A stretch of 64,000 nucleotides of DNA from Thelonectria olida (Eukaryota; Ascomycota; Sordariomycetes; Hypocreales; Nectriaceae): contig JAGPYM010000006.1 of NCBI GenBank assembly GCA_020736575.1, forward strand, positions 2,046,001-2,110,000, written 5' to 3'. The position numbers and the translations under genes are program-made. This document shows, one piece after another, positions 32,452 through 43,970 of the stretch. Positions within the stretch are counted from its first letter, which is position 1; every line of letters begins with the position of its first letter. Under the pieces are notes generated by a model. That model was not told the origin of the DNA, made no database searches, and was given only the letters and a program-made list of their open reading frames with translations.

Positions 32452-35400
32452 CTAGACTTGAGCCGCAGGCGTAGCTGGTGCAACTGCCGCTGCCGTCGTT
32501 GGTGGGCTTGATACTGGCGGTGGTGCTAGAGGAGTAGTCTGTTGCTGAATGGCCATGGCCGGGGTTGGAGCGGCTGTCTCGGTAGCTGCTGGAGCTTGAG
32601 CGGGCAGTTGTGCAGGGGCTGGAGAAGCACCAGGCTGAAGGGAAGGCTGAGTCGGAGTTGGAACGGAAGCTGCTGCTGGAGATGCATGAGCAACAGCTTT
32701 TGGAGGAGCTGCTGCGATGGGTGTGTGTTGAGATGGAGGAGGAGTTTGAGTAGGGAGCTGAGGAGGAGCTGCAGCTAACGGCGGGGAAGTCTTGGCTGGA
32801 GTTGAGACGGGGGCGAGAATGAGGGCAGGAGCCTGCATAAGAGGTGTAGCTGGGGCTAATGAGGCCGACGGGGGAGGAACAGAAGTACTGGGAGGAGGAG
32901 CTTGGGGAGCAGAGACTTGGGGTGTTGGAACTTGGGCAGTTTGTGTAGGCGTGGCTATGGAAACCGAAGGAGCCGGAGTCGTTGGAACAGCGCCAGTTCG
33001 AGGAATAGGGGTTAAACTGGGCGCGGCGGTGGAGGGCTGTCTGGGAGGTACAGGTGTGGCGGCTGGCGTAGATGCAGTTGTAGGTGCCAATAGCTTCGTT
33101 GCTGCGGGAGGGTTCGCAATGGGGACATTTATTCCCGGAGCCGGTCTGAGTTCTGGTCCCTTTGCCGCTGGTGGAGCGCTCACATCCATCATATTCACCT
33201 CGGTAGTCTTTGCTTCCTCCGGTTTCTGGTCCGCTCCGGGCTCTGCTTTGACAAGTGGCTTGGAGGACCTCTTCCCGCCAGGATTCAAGAACCGTTCCGG
33301 CACGCCACGAGCTGCAAAGGCGCCGTTGCCAACCCATGCATTGAGGACTTTGCTGAAGTGGAACTCGTTGCGGCACAAGCGCTGAATCTCACGATAGGCG
33401 TGGGCGTTGTAGTAGGGCAGCCCAGTTTTAGGGTCACGATACCGAGCTGGATGGTTCGTGATGACGCAGAGAGGCGCGTGAGATGGCTCTAAAGACAAGG
33501 TTAAAACCGAGTACTTCGGTGAAAGTGAAGGTGAAGCTACTTACTGGCAAGTTTGGTCATCTTGCGGCCAAAGATGATCTGGGTCTGGACGTTCTTGTCC
33601 TTGATTGCATTCTCATCAAAGTTCTGGAAAATAATCGACCTACGGGCGCCAGTTGAGGGCTGAGGGGGCCCAGGTGGCTGCGAAGGTGGTCCAGAACCGG
33701 TGGGTGCGGAAGGAGGATCAGGTATTAGCTCAAGACGTGCCATTGTAGTAGGGGCTGGACTTGAGGTTGGGATGGGAGTCGCGATTTGTGAGAGAGGTGC
33801 AGGCTTGAGAAGGGGCAGAGGAGCGGCGAGAGGTGTAGGCAGATTAGACATCGTTGGTGGTGCAATGCTGGCCAGTGTTGGGGGAACCGGCCCTTGAGAC
33901 GTCATGGGCGGAGCAAGGATGTTCGACTTAGAACTTCCAGAGCCAGAGACCAAGCCCAACATCGGAGCAGAAGCGCCGTTGACTGTTATGCCAGGAGGAG
34001 GGGCGAGCATGGGCGGAGCGAGAACACCGGTGGGCTTAGATTCTGGTGGACGCGACATCCCAGGCGGAGGTGTAAGACAAGACCGCTGAGCATTGGGGGG
34101 GGCAATTGGAGCTGGGGCAGCGACTGGCGCAGCCAGACCACCTCTGGTAGCTGGAAGAGAAGCTGGAAGAGGAGGAGGAGGAGTAGGGGTGACAGCTAGT
34201 GCAGTTAGACCACCTGTAGCAGCTGAGGGGGGAGGAGCAAGAGTTGGAGCTGCAAGGCCACCGGCTGTAGTCGACGGCGGAGGAAGACCTGGGGCTGCGA
34301 GTCCATGGGGGGCTGGAGTCGGAGGGATCATTTTTATGACTTGAGGTAGTTCCTCGACCTCTGGCGGAGAGGGGACTTCCGGTCCCAACGGTGTGTCTGC
34401 CGGCTTTGCTTGAACCTCCTCAACTTTGACTGGAACTATCAGACCCCCTTCCGAAATAATAGTCGGAGTAGACGAGGCTCCGGCCGGTGGTGCTGGCGGT
34501 TGTAACGACGTATGTGGTACTTGTGATGGTGTGACAGGCGTGGGCTTCGGGTTGGCATCACTGCTGGCATTTGCTGAGACGCCGTCTGGGCCGTTTCCCC
34601 TGTTGCTGTCCTCCTTTGCCGGCTCTTTGCCTTCCACATGTGGCCCAGAAGCCTCGTTCCTGGCCTTGTCTTTATCCTTGGCTTTCCCTTTGGTTTTATC
34701 AGCCCTCTCCCGCTTCTTCTTTGGTGCCTCCTCCACCACCATATTCTTGCCCATCCACTCGCCAATTCCGCTCCAGAAGGTAATCACAGGCCCTTTCAGC
34801 GTCCTCTCGTTGAGCGCCGCCAACTTGGCCCTCCTCTCCTCCTCACGCTGCTTCTCCGCTTCCTCCCATCTGTTCAGACTCTTGGAATTGCGCTTTTCGA
34901 CAATGGCAGCCTCGCGTAGCCGCTCTTCCTGCGTCATAGGCGGCTTCTTAAGTGCCTCGAGGCGTTCGGCCTTTTTCTGCATCTGCGCCAACTGCTTCAG
35001 TCGCTTCGCTTCTCGCTCCACCATTTGTTGATGCAGCTGTTCTTTTGACATGCGAGTCGTCTTGCGTGATGATGCGCGAGTAGGCATGTCGGCAGGCGAT
35101 GGTAGCCATGAGGTGCGCTCCGATTTCTTCTTTGGTCGAGGCACGTGTGCGGGCGCGGGAGCTGGCGTCGTGGGCGTTGTAGGATCAATTCGGACCTTCT
35201 TGCGGAACTTGGCTGGGATAGCATCTTGAGCTCTACGCTTGCGCTGGGCGGCGCGGCGCTCCTTGGCCTGCTTCTCTAGCTCTTTCTCGCCCTCGTCATC
35301 ATCGGCGTTGTTATTCTCGTCTTCGTCATCGGTTGAGTCCATTTGCATGTCGGACCCGTCGTCGCCAGCATCAGAGAAGCCCTGGTCGTTCTCATCTTCG

Positions 35401-35642
35401 GCGAAGAGCAGCTCTAGATCCGAATCAGGCTCCTCGTTGGCAAGCATCGACTTCATGCGGTTGCCGGCCGTCGATCGGCGCTGACGCGTTGTAGCCAGCC
35501 ATTCTATCTTGGGCGCAGTAGTCGTTTGGCTGTCGGTATTACTCGCGCGGCCGTTGCCCGTGTCGCTGTCGCTGTCGCTGTCGCTCGACAATTCGGGGGA
35601 TCGAGAGTTATCCCTTTCTGAGGGTTTGGGTTCCGATTCCAT
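32452..35642 (-). CDS. vps72: SWR1-complex subunit Vps72/Swc2 (YL1 family)
   Basis: Exons 33545-35642 and 32452-33488 (minus strand) give 1,044 residues, joined by a 56-bp intron (GTAAGT...CTTTAG). The N-terminal YL1 region has an acidic, Ser/Asp-rich stretch (SDSDSDSDTGNG, then DSTDDEDENNNADDDE), then a basic helical region (EREAKRLKQLAQMQKKAERL) that binds H2A.Z-H2B. After a long Pro/Ala-rich linker comes FQNFDENAIKDKNVQTQIIFG, and the intron leads straight into the YL1_C domain (HAPLCVITNHPARYRDPKTG). The complex exchanges H2A for H2A.Z in nucleosomes. Unusual is a further tail of about 280 Pro/Ala/Thr-rich residues after YL1_C, which makes the protein longer than most relatives. Confidence 0.92.
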
Positions 35643-36189
35643 CGCGAATCATCCGTTGTTGGCGACGCAGGGCTGAGAGTTTAACAAGGACATGGCCTTG
35701 CGCGTGAGAATGCCGCCTTAAAGGTTAAGTGGTCTTTCGTTGACTTTTATTTTATTTTTTATTTTTTTGGTCGACGAGGCTTGAGGTAGATGAAGGCCAA
35801 AGCGTGGCAGAGAAACGCGTTTGTTGGTCGAGGGGGAAATATTTTTTGGTCGCTGACATCACAGGCAATCCGGGCCATCTTCCCACCTTAGGCCAAAGGC
35901 ATCAAGTCAATGCCCACAACTGGTAGCAACGGGCTCATCATTCTCTCGATCAACTCGCCAAAATGGCTGTCCAAGGGATTTTGAGTGTTCAATTTAGTAT
36001 CAAGTTATATGTAATTAAAACGACTTAAATGGAAACCAATGGGAGTAAATATCCCCGACCCTTTTGTCTTCTTCTGAATCCCAACTATCCTACAATGGTC
36101 AATCTAGATAATACAAATCATACAAATCATTCATCATTGAGTTGAGAGTCTGAACCCATCGCTGTGATTGATGTTCATGGTGGGCAAAT
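35643..36189. other. Intergenic between two minus-strand genes
   Basis: 547 bp. It holds the Vps72 leader, a T-rich stretch at 35740-35770 (TTTTATTTTATTTTTTATTT) and the 3' end of the next gene. Nothing else is seen. Confidence 0.5.
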
Positions 36190-37299
36190 TCACTTCCAGA
36201 ACCATCCCGCCTTTGTCTCAACTTTGCCAGAGGCGTGGATGCCGGACTTGTCATCGCCATTGGGCTTGGGCTCACCATCCTCCTTCTCCGCTGGACGGAC
36301 CGTGTAGTGGGTTTGACTTCCGATCTGGTTACCCTCCTCATCGAGAGTCTTCACAGTAACCTTGCTATGCAAGTAACCAAAGCGGTCGACGTACTCGTCT
36401 TTGATGACCTCCTGGTTCTTCTTGTGGTTTTCTCCTTGTTGGAACTTGTCCGAAGGACCATCGTGGAAGGACTTGACAAAATTGTCCCACGATGACTGAG
36501 ACTCGGAAAAGGAGGAGCGAATCGACGAGAAGAAATCGTCAAAGTGGTCGGGTTCCTGACGTCGCTGGCTCGTCTCGGCTCTCTCCCGGATATTTTCGGG
36601 GAAGTTGTCTGCATCTTGGTAAACATCACGAGAGTCTCTGTTGTCCTCGCCAATCACGGCACGCCAGACATTTGAGGCTCTGCGATCCAGCTCGTGATGA
36701 AACTGGTCCCAGTTGGACTCCGCTTGTCGCACAAACTGGCTGGGTTCGGGTATTTCAAGGAGGCCCTGGGACTTCAGCCTGCGCAGCCAAAAGTAGGCGG
36801 GCTCGCCCTCAGGAAACATGGAGCGCAGCAGCTTGCGCTGCCCGTAGCGAGCATTGATGTCGGGCAGCTGCTGGCCTTGAGATACGGCTAGGAGATCCTC
36901 GAATGCATCTTCGAAAGTGAAGATGGAGGCGTCAATGTTGGGTGGAGCATCGCGAGGGACAGGCTGAGAGAGGTAATGGAGATTCAATGGGGAGTATTGG
37001 GAAGAGAGGGCGAGGGCAGCGGGTGAACGATCGGGCCACCACATTTCAAGGTCAAATGGGCCAAACATGTTGCGGCTCTTGGAGGTCTGTGTCTGGGAAA
37101 GGCTAGACGAGTTTGAGTCAGGTTGGTTCAATGAGGAACTGGTTGAGGCTGAGATGGAGCCAGAGGTGGAGAATGAAGAGTTGAAGCCGAAGCTAGGGCG
37201 AGAGCTGTTGGCGTGGTCGTCGTTGGAGTTGCTGTTGTGCGAGTCCCCAAGTCGCCCAAAAAATGAAGAGCAAAAGGAGGTGTCGTCGTCACGGCCCAT
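36190..37299 (-). CDS. Conserved-looking protein of unknown function
   Basis: Single exon, 369 residues. No domain is recognised. Residues about 1-90 are Ser/Asn-rich and disordered (SFSTSGSISASTSSSLNQ). The middle part looks folded and helical (FTFEDAFEDLLAVSQ, then MFPEGEPAYFWLRRLKSQGL). The C-terminal part has charged helices and a beta-like segment, VTVKTLDEEGNQIGSQTHYT, before a lysine/glycine-rich tail ending GWFWK. That beta segment resembles peptide-binding or HAX1-like tails, but this is weak. The 5' end faces the ADE5,7 gene across a 670-bp divergent promoter. Confidence 0.82.
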   Translation of the reverse strand: MGRDDDTSFCSSFFGRLGDSHNSNSNDDHANSSRPSFGFNSSFSTSGSISASTSSSLNQPDSNSSSLSQTQTSKSRNMFGPFDLEMWWPDRSPAALALSSQYSPLNLHYLSQPVPRDAPPNIDASIFTFEDAFEDLLAVSQGQQLPDINARYGQRKLLRSMFPEGEPAYFWLRRLKSQGLLEIPEPSQFVRQAESNWDQFHHELDRRASNVWRAVIGEDNRDSRDVYQDADNFPENIRERAETSQRRQEPDHFDDFFSSIRSSFSESQSSWDNFVKSFHDGPSDKFQQGENHKKNQEVIKDEYVDRFGYLHSKVTVKTLDEEGNQIGSQTHYTVRPAEKEDGEPKPNGDDKSGIHASGKVETKAGWFWK

Positions 37300-37969
37300 A
37301 TTTGAGAATGGAATTACAGGTGTTACGGAGAGGAGTCAGACATGCGTCGCAAAAAAGAAAGGTGCAATCGAATGGCAGTTCTGAGGCCGATTCACATGAC
37401 TTGGCGAAAGTCGAGGAACAAGATGGAAGACTCAAGAGGGAAAGGCTAGACGGGCCAATAGTGGGGCTGCAGTCTTCCTCAATGCAGTCTTTTTTTCATT
37501 AGATTGTCGGGAAACACCTTGTCTCTCCCGGTCGCCGGCACGAGACATCAGGGCCAACTATAACTACTAGTGCCAGCTATCCTCGTCTACCTAGGTAGGT
37601 AGATCTCCGGATAACCTTCGCACAGCGCCGGAAATGCGAGCAATGCTCCAGCCTGTCTCAGTGGAAGACCCCGACGTTAGATTCCCAACGGACCAAACAG
37701 GTCGAGGCAAAAGTTCCATTTATTTATTTATTTTTTATTTTTTTTTCCCGTCCCCCACAGTTTCTCTGGCTCCCTAGATAATTACTCTACCGTAGAGTCT
37801 CTTCCCCAAGAGCCGGTCAATCCTTGCACGAGGCCGGCCTGGGCCAATCAAATCATTTTACTTGTGCAAATTGCGGCTTTCGACACCACGACCCCTCCTC
37901 AAGGCCGACCCCGCCATCGATAAACGTATCGCCATTGAAATTTTTTTCCCTTTACAGAACAATACAGCA
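37300..37969. other. Divergent promoter region before ADE5,7
   Basis: 670 bp. It includes T-rich stretches at 37718-37748 and 37938-37950. The ADE5,7 frame is open upstream of its ATG but without another ATG. No gene is seen. Confidence 0.5.
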
Positions 37970-40366
37970 ATGGCCGACCTTCGAATTCTCCTCATCGGTA
38001 ACGGTGGCCGCGAGCACGCCCTCGCATGGAAGCTGACCCAGTCCTCGCGAGTGGAACAGATTTTCGCTGTCCCTGGCAATGGAGGCACGGCCACCTGCCC
38101 CAAGGTCGACAATGTCTCGTCTGTCAAGGCCGATGACTTCCCTGGCCTTGTCAAGTTTGCCGAGGAGAACAAAATTAACCTTGTCGTCCCCGGTCCCGAG
38201 GCTCCTCTCGTAGATGGCGTTGAGGCCTTCTTCCGAAAGGCTGGCATTCCTGTCTTTGGTCCCTCCAGAGAAGCCGCCCGCCTGGAGGGCAGCAAAACCT
38301 ACTCCAAGGACTTCATGAAGAAGTACAGCATTCCGACCGCCGCCTACGAGAACTTTTCGGACTACGACAAGGCCGTTGCCTACGTTGAGGGCATCTCACA
38401 CGATATCGTCATCAAGGCTACCGGCCTAGCCGCTGGCAAGGGAGTCATCCTCCCCCAGAGTAAGGACGAGGCCAAGGCTGCTCTGAAGCAAATAATGGTG
38501 GACAAGGAGTTTGGTGATGCCGGAAGCGAGGTTGTCATTGAGGAGCTGCTTCTCGGTGATGAGCTCAGCGTTCTCACCTTCTGTGACGGTTACTCGACCC
38601 GATCGCTTCCACTTGCTCAGGACCACAAGCGCATCTTTGACGGCGACCAAGGCCCCAACACGGGCGGGATGGGCTGTTACGCTCCTACCAATATTGCGAC
38701 TAAAGACTTGACCGATCGTATTGACCGCGAGATTCTCGAGCCCACCTTTGCCGGCATGCGTCGGGAGCAGCAGCCTTTCCGCGGCGTTCTCTTCACCGGT
38801 CTCATGATCACCGCCGAGGGGCCCAAGGTGCTTGAGTACAACGTCCGTTTTGGCGACCCTGAGACCCAGACCGTTCTCCCCCTCCTATCTGCCGATACCG
38901 ACTTGGCCGAGGTCATGCTTGCCTGCGCCAACGGTTACCTCGATAACTGCAAGCTGACCGTCGAGAACAAGTTCAGCGCCACCGTTGTCCTTGCTTCCCC
39001 TGGCTACCCTGGCTCATATCCCAAGGGCGTCGAAATGGCCGTTCAGACTCCTCCTCGGGGTTGCACCATTTTCCATGCCGGCACTACCCTTGACGGCGCC
39101 ACTCTCAAGACTTCCGGTGGCCGCGTAATTGCCATCAACGCTGTTGGCGATTCCCTCCGTGCTGCTGTTGATGCCGCCTACGCCGCTCTTGACGCTAAAG
39201 TTATCGACTTTGAGGGTGCTTTTTTCCGGCGAGATATTGCCCACCGGGCATTTCGCGACACCAAACAATCGAGCATGACTTACGCCCAGGCAGGTGTGGA
39301 CATCCAAGCCGGTAACGACTTTGTTGAAAAGATCAAGAAGGCCGTTGCTAGTACCAAGCGAGCTGGTGCTGACGCTGAGATTGGCGGCTTTGGCGGGGAG
39401 GTTGACCTCTCCAAATGCGGCTTCCCCGAGGCTCCTGTCATCGTTGGTGCCATTGATGGCGTCGGAACCAAGCTCATGATTGCTCAGGCCATGAAGAAGC
39501 ACGACACTGTAGGCATTGACCTAGTCGCCATGAACGTTAATGATCTCATCGTTCAGGGCGCAACCCCAATCATGTTCCTCGACTACTACGGCTGTAGTAA
39601 GCTCGACCTTGCGACTGCTGCCTCCTTTGTTGAGGGCGTCGCCGACGGTTGCCGACAGGCCGGATGTGCCCTTGTTGGCGGTGAGACGGCCGAAATGCCC
39701 GGCATGTACCAGAAGGACGACTACGATGCTGCCGGATGCGCTGTCGGAACCGTTACCAACGTCGGCCGCCTCCCCCAGAAAGACGCAATGGTCGAGGGCG
39801 ATGTCCTCCTCGGTCTTGGCTCCGCTGGCGTTCACTCCAACGGCTTTTCCCTTGTTCGTCGCATCGTACAGAGCGCCGGCCTCAGCTACTCCGACCCCGC
39901 TCCTTGGGACCAATCCTCCTCCATCGGCGAGTCCCTCCTTACCCCGACTCGCATCTACGTCAAGAGCCTTCTTCCCGTTCTCGCGCACATCAAGGGTCTT
40001 GCGCACATCACCGGTGGCGGCCTTCTCGAGAATGTACCTCGTATGCTCCCTGAGACTCTCGCCGCCGAGATTGAGTTTGGGTCTTGGGAAATCCTCCCGG
40101 TCTTCAAGTGGCTAAAAACAGCCGGCAACGTCGCCCCCGCTGAGATGTGTCGCACCTTCAACTCGGGCATTGGCATGGTCATCGCCGTCGACGCTGCGCA
40201 GGCTGGGTCTGTAGCTGAGAGCCTGTCCACCGCTGGCGAGAAGGTCTTCACAATCGGTCGGCTCGCCCGCCGCAATCAGGGTGAGGCTTGTTCCATCAAT
40301 GGCGTCGACTCCTGGAGCTCTGAGGCTGGTCTGCCCCTAAAGCGTAAGGTGGACCTGGCCTTGTGA
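37970..40366 (+). CDS. ADE5,7: Bifunctional GAR synthetase / AIR synthetase
   Basis: Single exon, 798 residues, the normal length for the fungal fusion. The N-terminal half (about 1-430) is phosphoribosylamine-glycine ligase of the ATP-grasp fold: it starts LLIGNGGREHALAWKL, and the ATP-grasp part contains FDGDQGPNTGGMGCY and EYNVRFGDPETQ. The C-terminal half (about 434-798) is phosphoribosylformylglycinamidine cyclo-ligase: YAQAGVDIQAGNDFV, AIDGVGTKL and VGGETAEMPGMY. They catalyse steps 2 and 5 of de novo purine synthesis in the cytosol. The start is the ATG at 37970, because the open frame before it has only non-ATG codons. No odd feature is seen. Confidence 0.97.
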   Translation: MADLRILLIGNGGREHALAWKLTQSSRVEQIFAVPGNGGTATCPKVDNVSSVKADDFPGLVKFAEENKINLVVPGPEAPLVDGVEAFFRKAGIPVFGPSREAARLEGSKTYSKDFMKKYSIPTAAYENFSDYDKAVAYVEGISHDIVIKATGLAAGKGVILPQSKDEAKAALKQIMVDKEFGDAGSEVVIEELLLGDELSVLTFCDGYSTRSLPLAQDHKRIFDGDQGPNTGGMGCYAPTNIATKDLTDRIDREILEPTFAGMRREQQPFRGVLFTGLMITAEGPKVLEYNVRFGDPETQTVLPLLSADTDLAEVMLACANGYLDNCKLTVENKFSATVVLASPGYPGSYPKGVEMAVQTPPRGCTIFHAGTTLDGATLKTSGGRVIAINAVGDSLRAAVDAAYAALDAKVIDFEGAFFRRDIAHRAFRDTKQSSMTYAQAGVDIQAGNDFVEKIKKAVASTKRAGADAEIGGFGGEVDLSKCGFPEAPVIVGAIDGVGTKLMIAQAMKKHDTVGIDLVAMNVNDLIVQGATPIMFLDYYGCSKLDLATAASFVEGVADGCRQAGCALVGGETAEMPGMYQKDDYDAAGCAVGTVTNVGRLPQKDAMVEGDVLLGLGSAGVHSNGFSLVRRIVQSAGLSYSDPAPWDQSSSIGESLLTPTRIYVKSLLPVLAHIKGLAHITGGGLLENVPRMLPETLAAEIEFGSWEILPVFKWLKTAGNVAPAEMCRTFNSGIGMVIAVDAAQAGSVAESLSTAGEKVFTIGRLARRNQGEACSINGVDSWSSEAGLPLKRKVDLAL

Positions 40367-41669
40367 AGGGTATGTTGAGCCAGTTGGAAAATGGGGGCTT
40401 TAATGAGTATAAAAGTTAGGCGGGTAAAAAGGTAGTTAGATTAATAATGATTCGATGATTGTTCATTCAGAGACTGACCGTAGAGAAGACTGCTCGGAAT
40501 GGGAAATACGGAAAACAACGAGCTACGCAGGTGATTTTCGCGGAATGCACACCTCCAATAGACACAGTTCACATGTGCCTAGTTAGATATCAATAATGGA
40601 GAAAACAAATGAACACTTTTGAAGTGATTTGGAGATTTCTGACGCCATCGTCTGGGGGGTGCCGGAGAAGACGCAGCGTCAGCTCAACGTGGTCAACATG
40701 ACCCGCTGCGTGTGAGGCCAGCCGCAGTTGGGGGTGATTGCTGGGATGAAAGACATTGCCGTCCTTCGCGTGAGCAGCATACCTACCTAAGTATGGGGTT
40801 GGTGACTGAACCAGCCCCCGTTCAACGGCACTGGGAAGGTACTTCAACAGCGCCCATGCGGTGGCTTCAACTGGCAGCTGGTGGGCATGTGTGGCTTGAC
40901 CCCCATGAGCATCCTTCAGCACCCATGAGCACCTCCCCAAGACTCAAGACGCCATTGGCCTGCGGCTGGTCGAATCTGGGAATGCGAAATGCGAAATGAC
41001 AGCATTGCGGCAACGGGGGGCGTCGCCGGGTCCCGCTAAAAATGCCAGCAACCGCAGGCAAAGCAGGGTACCCCGAAGGCCCCGAATGCCCAGGCACTTG
41101 GGTGTCATGGATGGAGAGCTCCCTCTGCGAACCGCGGGAAAACAGATCAAATCATTCCCGTCACTACCGCTTAGTGGTGCGTAGACCGAGAGGCAGTCCA
41201 ACCTAAGGAACTAGCAATTCCTGCGCTGTGCTGTAACGTTGAGGTCATGCACATGCATGCCTGGGGCACCACCATTGATAACTCGACCTAAAAAATCCCC
41301 CCATCACCACTTCACACCAGAGTCTTCCCCCGACCTTTGGACTCGACTCCATCAACGTGAGACACCATCGTCACCTTTTTTCCTTCTTTCTCCTTCCTCC
41401 TCCTCTCCTCTCCTCTCTTCGTCAGCTCTGCCATCGTATTATGCTGCTGTAGTCTTCGGTCCTCTGGTCATGTTGTGCACCCGAAGCTGCTCCAGAGGTC
41501 ACTCGTGGCCCCATGATACTCCTACGGGTACTACTTTGCCATCCATCTTACTCCTCCAGCGCCGACGTTTAATCGAATTCCTCGTCCAAACTCAATTACT
41601 CCTACGCCTCCCTCCTTCTCCGCACTCCTCCGCCCTCCCCTCCTCCGCCAGACGAGTCGGCGCCCGACG
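40367..41669. other. Intergenic: ADE5,7 3' end and NIPA promoter
   Basis: 1.3 kb with no supported gene. From about 41290 to 41669 the plus strand is strongly CT-rich (CTCCTCTCCTCTCCTCTC near 41400), matching a long leader. The minus strand here has open frames only by virtue of that composition. Confidence 0.5.
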
Positions 41670-43970
41670 ATGCCGCGAGCCATTGTCGAGCTGCCAGGGC
41701 CCTCGCTCACCTCCGACCCATGGCCGCATTCTCTCTTCAGCGACTCACCCGACGGCGACAAAGGCGACGACCCCAAAGATAACCTACAAAGATGGTCATC
41801 ATTGATTGGCATCATCACCGCCATCGTCGGAAACATCCTTATCGCCCTCGCCCTCAACGTCCAACGATACGCCCATATCAAGCTCCATAAAGAACGTCAT
41901 CGGATACGGCGGAGGGCAAAGGATGCCATCAAGCGCGCCCAGAGCGGGAACCAGGTCGGATCGTATGGTACCCTTAATGGTAATGGATATCACAACGATG
42001 CTGGTGCGGGTGCCTCTGCCATGGATTCCGACCACCATCACATGGATGACAGTCATGAATCCGACCCTTTGCGAGGTTCTTTCCACTCCGGGGGGTCCAA
42101 CGACTCCGATTGTGACGAAGAAGATGAAGGCAACTCCTCTTCCTACCTCAAGTCGCCTTATTGGTGGCTCGGTCAGGTTCTTATAACGCTCGGCGAGATG
42201 GGAAATTTCCTTGCCTATGGCTTCGCCCCTGCTTCTATTGTGTCTCCTTTGGGTGTCGTGGCCTTGATATCGAACTGCATTATTGCACCCGCAATGTTCC
42301 ATGAAAGATTTCGACAACGGGATTTCTGGGGCGTCGTCATCGCCGTTGCGGGTGTTGTGACTGTAGTGTTGAGTGCGAACCAGGAGGAAGGGAAGTTGAA
42401 TCCTCACGATGTCTGGGATGCCATCACCTCCACGGCCTTTGAGATATACCTGGGTGTCACCATCTCCCTCATTATCGCCCTCATGTGGCTAAGCCCTAGA
42501 TACGGCAGGCGTACGATTCTGATCGATCTGGGGCTCGTCGGACTATTTGGTATGTTGTGCGCACTGCTTGAGTCTTAAGCACGAGTAGGAATAAGATGCC
42601 TGATGCTAACCACGATCGCAGGCGGATATACTGCTCTATCAACGAAAGGTGTCTCCTCGATGCTATCCTCGACGCTATGGAGAGCGTTTACCACCCCCGT
42701 CACCTACGTCCTCATCTTAATTCTCCTATTCACGGCCATCATGCAGGTCCGTTACGTGAACAAGGCCCTGCAACGCTTCGACTCAACACAAGTTATCCCC
42801 ATTCAGTTTGTCACCTTCACGTTGTGCGTCATTCTCGGCAGTGCAGTCTTGTACCGCGATTTCGAGCGCACGACGCCCGAACAGGCTGCCAAGTTCGTTG
42901 GAGGCTGCCTGTTGACCTTTTTTGGCGTCTTCCTCATTACGAGCGGCAGAGAGCCCAGCCACGACGATGATGACGTACTATCAGATGCTGAGGGCGTCGA
43001 GGAAACAATTGGCTTGGCTCCCCAAGATGCCAGTGCCTTGCCACCGGCTCAAAATGCACAAGACGTTGAAGCCACAAAATCGCAATCACGGTCTCGCCGC
43101 TCGAGTCGCCTGTCGCAGACCAGCGAAACGGAATCTGTCCGAGTCGTCACGCCACTTCACGATGGCCCAGGAATGTGGCCTATGGGGTCGAATGGTTCGC
43201 ATAGCTCCCCAGGCCTCGACGCCCCGATGCACAACCACTACCCATGGGACGTGGGGGTGCCTTCAACACCACCAGGCCAGGGCATCAGGACATTTTCTGC
43301 GGATGCCGTTCTCGTGACGCCCGGTAGAGGAACAGCTGCAGGATCTACGACGGCTCCAGCTGCGTCGAACCCAACGACGCCCCTGGCGAGAGATGCCTTG
43401 ATCGCTCCAGATGGCGCATTGCCTCCACGTCCCGGCCTCAGTCCGACCAAATCGGGCGGCACGCATCACCGACCTCGCACCTTCATTTCGCCGTCTCCTC
43501 TTTCGTCCACAGTCACGGCCGTCGTGAAAGACGCTTTTCTACGCGCTACAGACGACCCGCGGATGAACAAGTCGTCGCTGCGCCGCATCCGCTCTCAGAT
43601 CCGCGCGGGACTCTTCTTCAACGACGACTCCTCCTCTGACGTCGCGCAAGCTTACGAGGCGATCCCCGAGGACGTGTTAGCCAGTGCCTTTGGAGACACC
43701 GAGAGCCCCGCCGGCGACGAGGTCCGTGGCCAGGAGGTCCGGCGCCGTTCTCGCAGCGTAAGCGACACCTTGGGCGACTTCTTCGGCGTACGGCGCAACA
43801 AACACCGTAAGGACGACCATCAACCATCAAGCGACGTTGAAGAAGGTACGGCGGCCGGTATCAGCGCCAGTACCACTCATCCTCTCTTCGACGAAGACGC
43901 GATTATTTCAAGGCCCTTTGCAGGCCCTTTGCAAGCTGATAAACAAAACACAGCTACCCCTAATCCATGA
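41670..43970 (+). CDS. NIPA-family (DUF803) Mg2+-type transporter
   Basis: Exons 41670-42549 and 42622-43970 give 742 residues, with a 72-bp intron in the codon after VGLFG. It is an integral membrane protein with the family's EamA-like fold. TM1 is at residues 44-62 (SLIGIITAIVGNILIAL), and the signature LAYGFAPASIVSPLGVVAL at about 181-199 is diagnostic. About seven more hydrophobic segments reach residue 430. The family moves Mg2+ and other divalent cations. Between TM1 and TM2 lies an insertion of about 90 residues with a His/Asp cluster (DSDHHHMDDSHESD, about 119-132) and an acidic run. After the last TM comes a disordered tail of about 320 residues with SP/TP and RRRSRS-type sites, probably cytosolic and phosphorylated. 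Confidence 0.92.
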
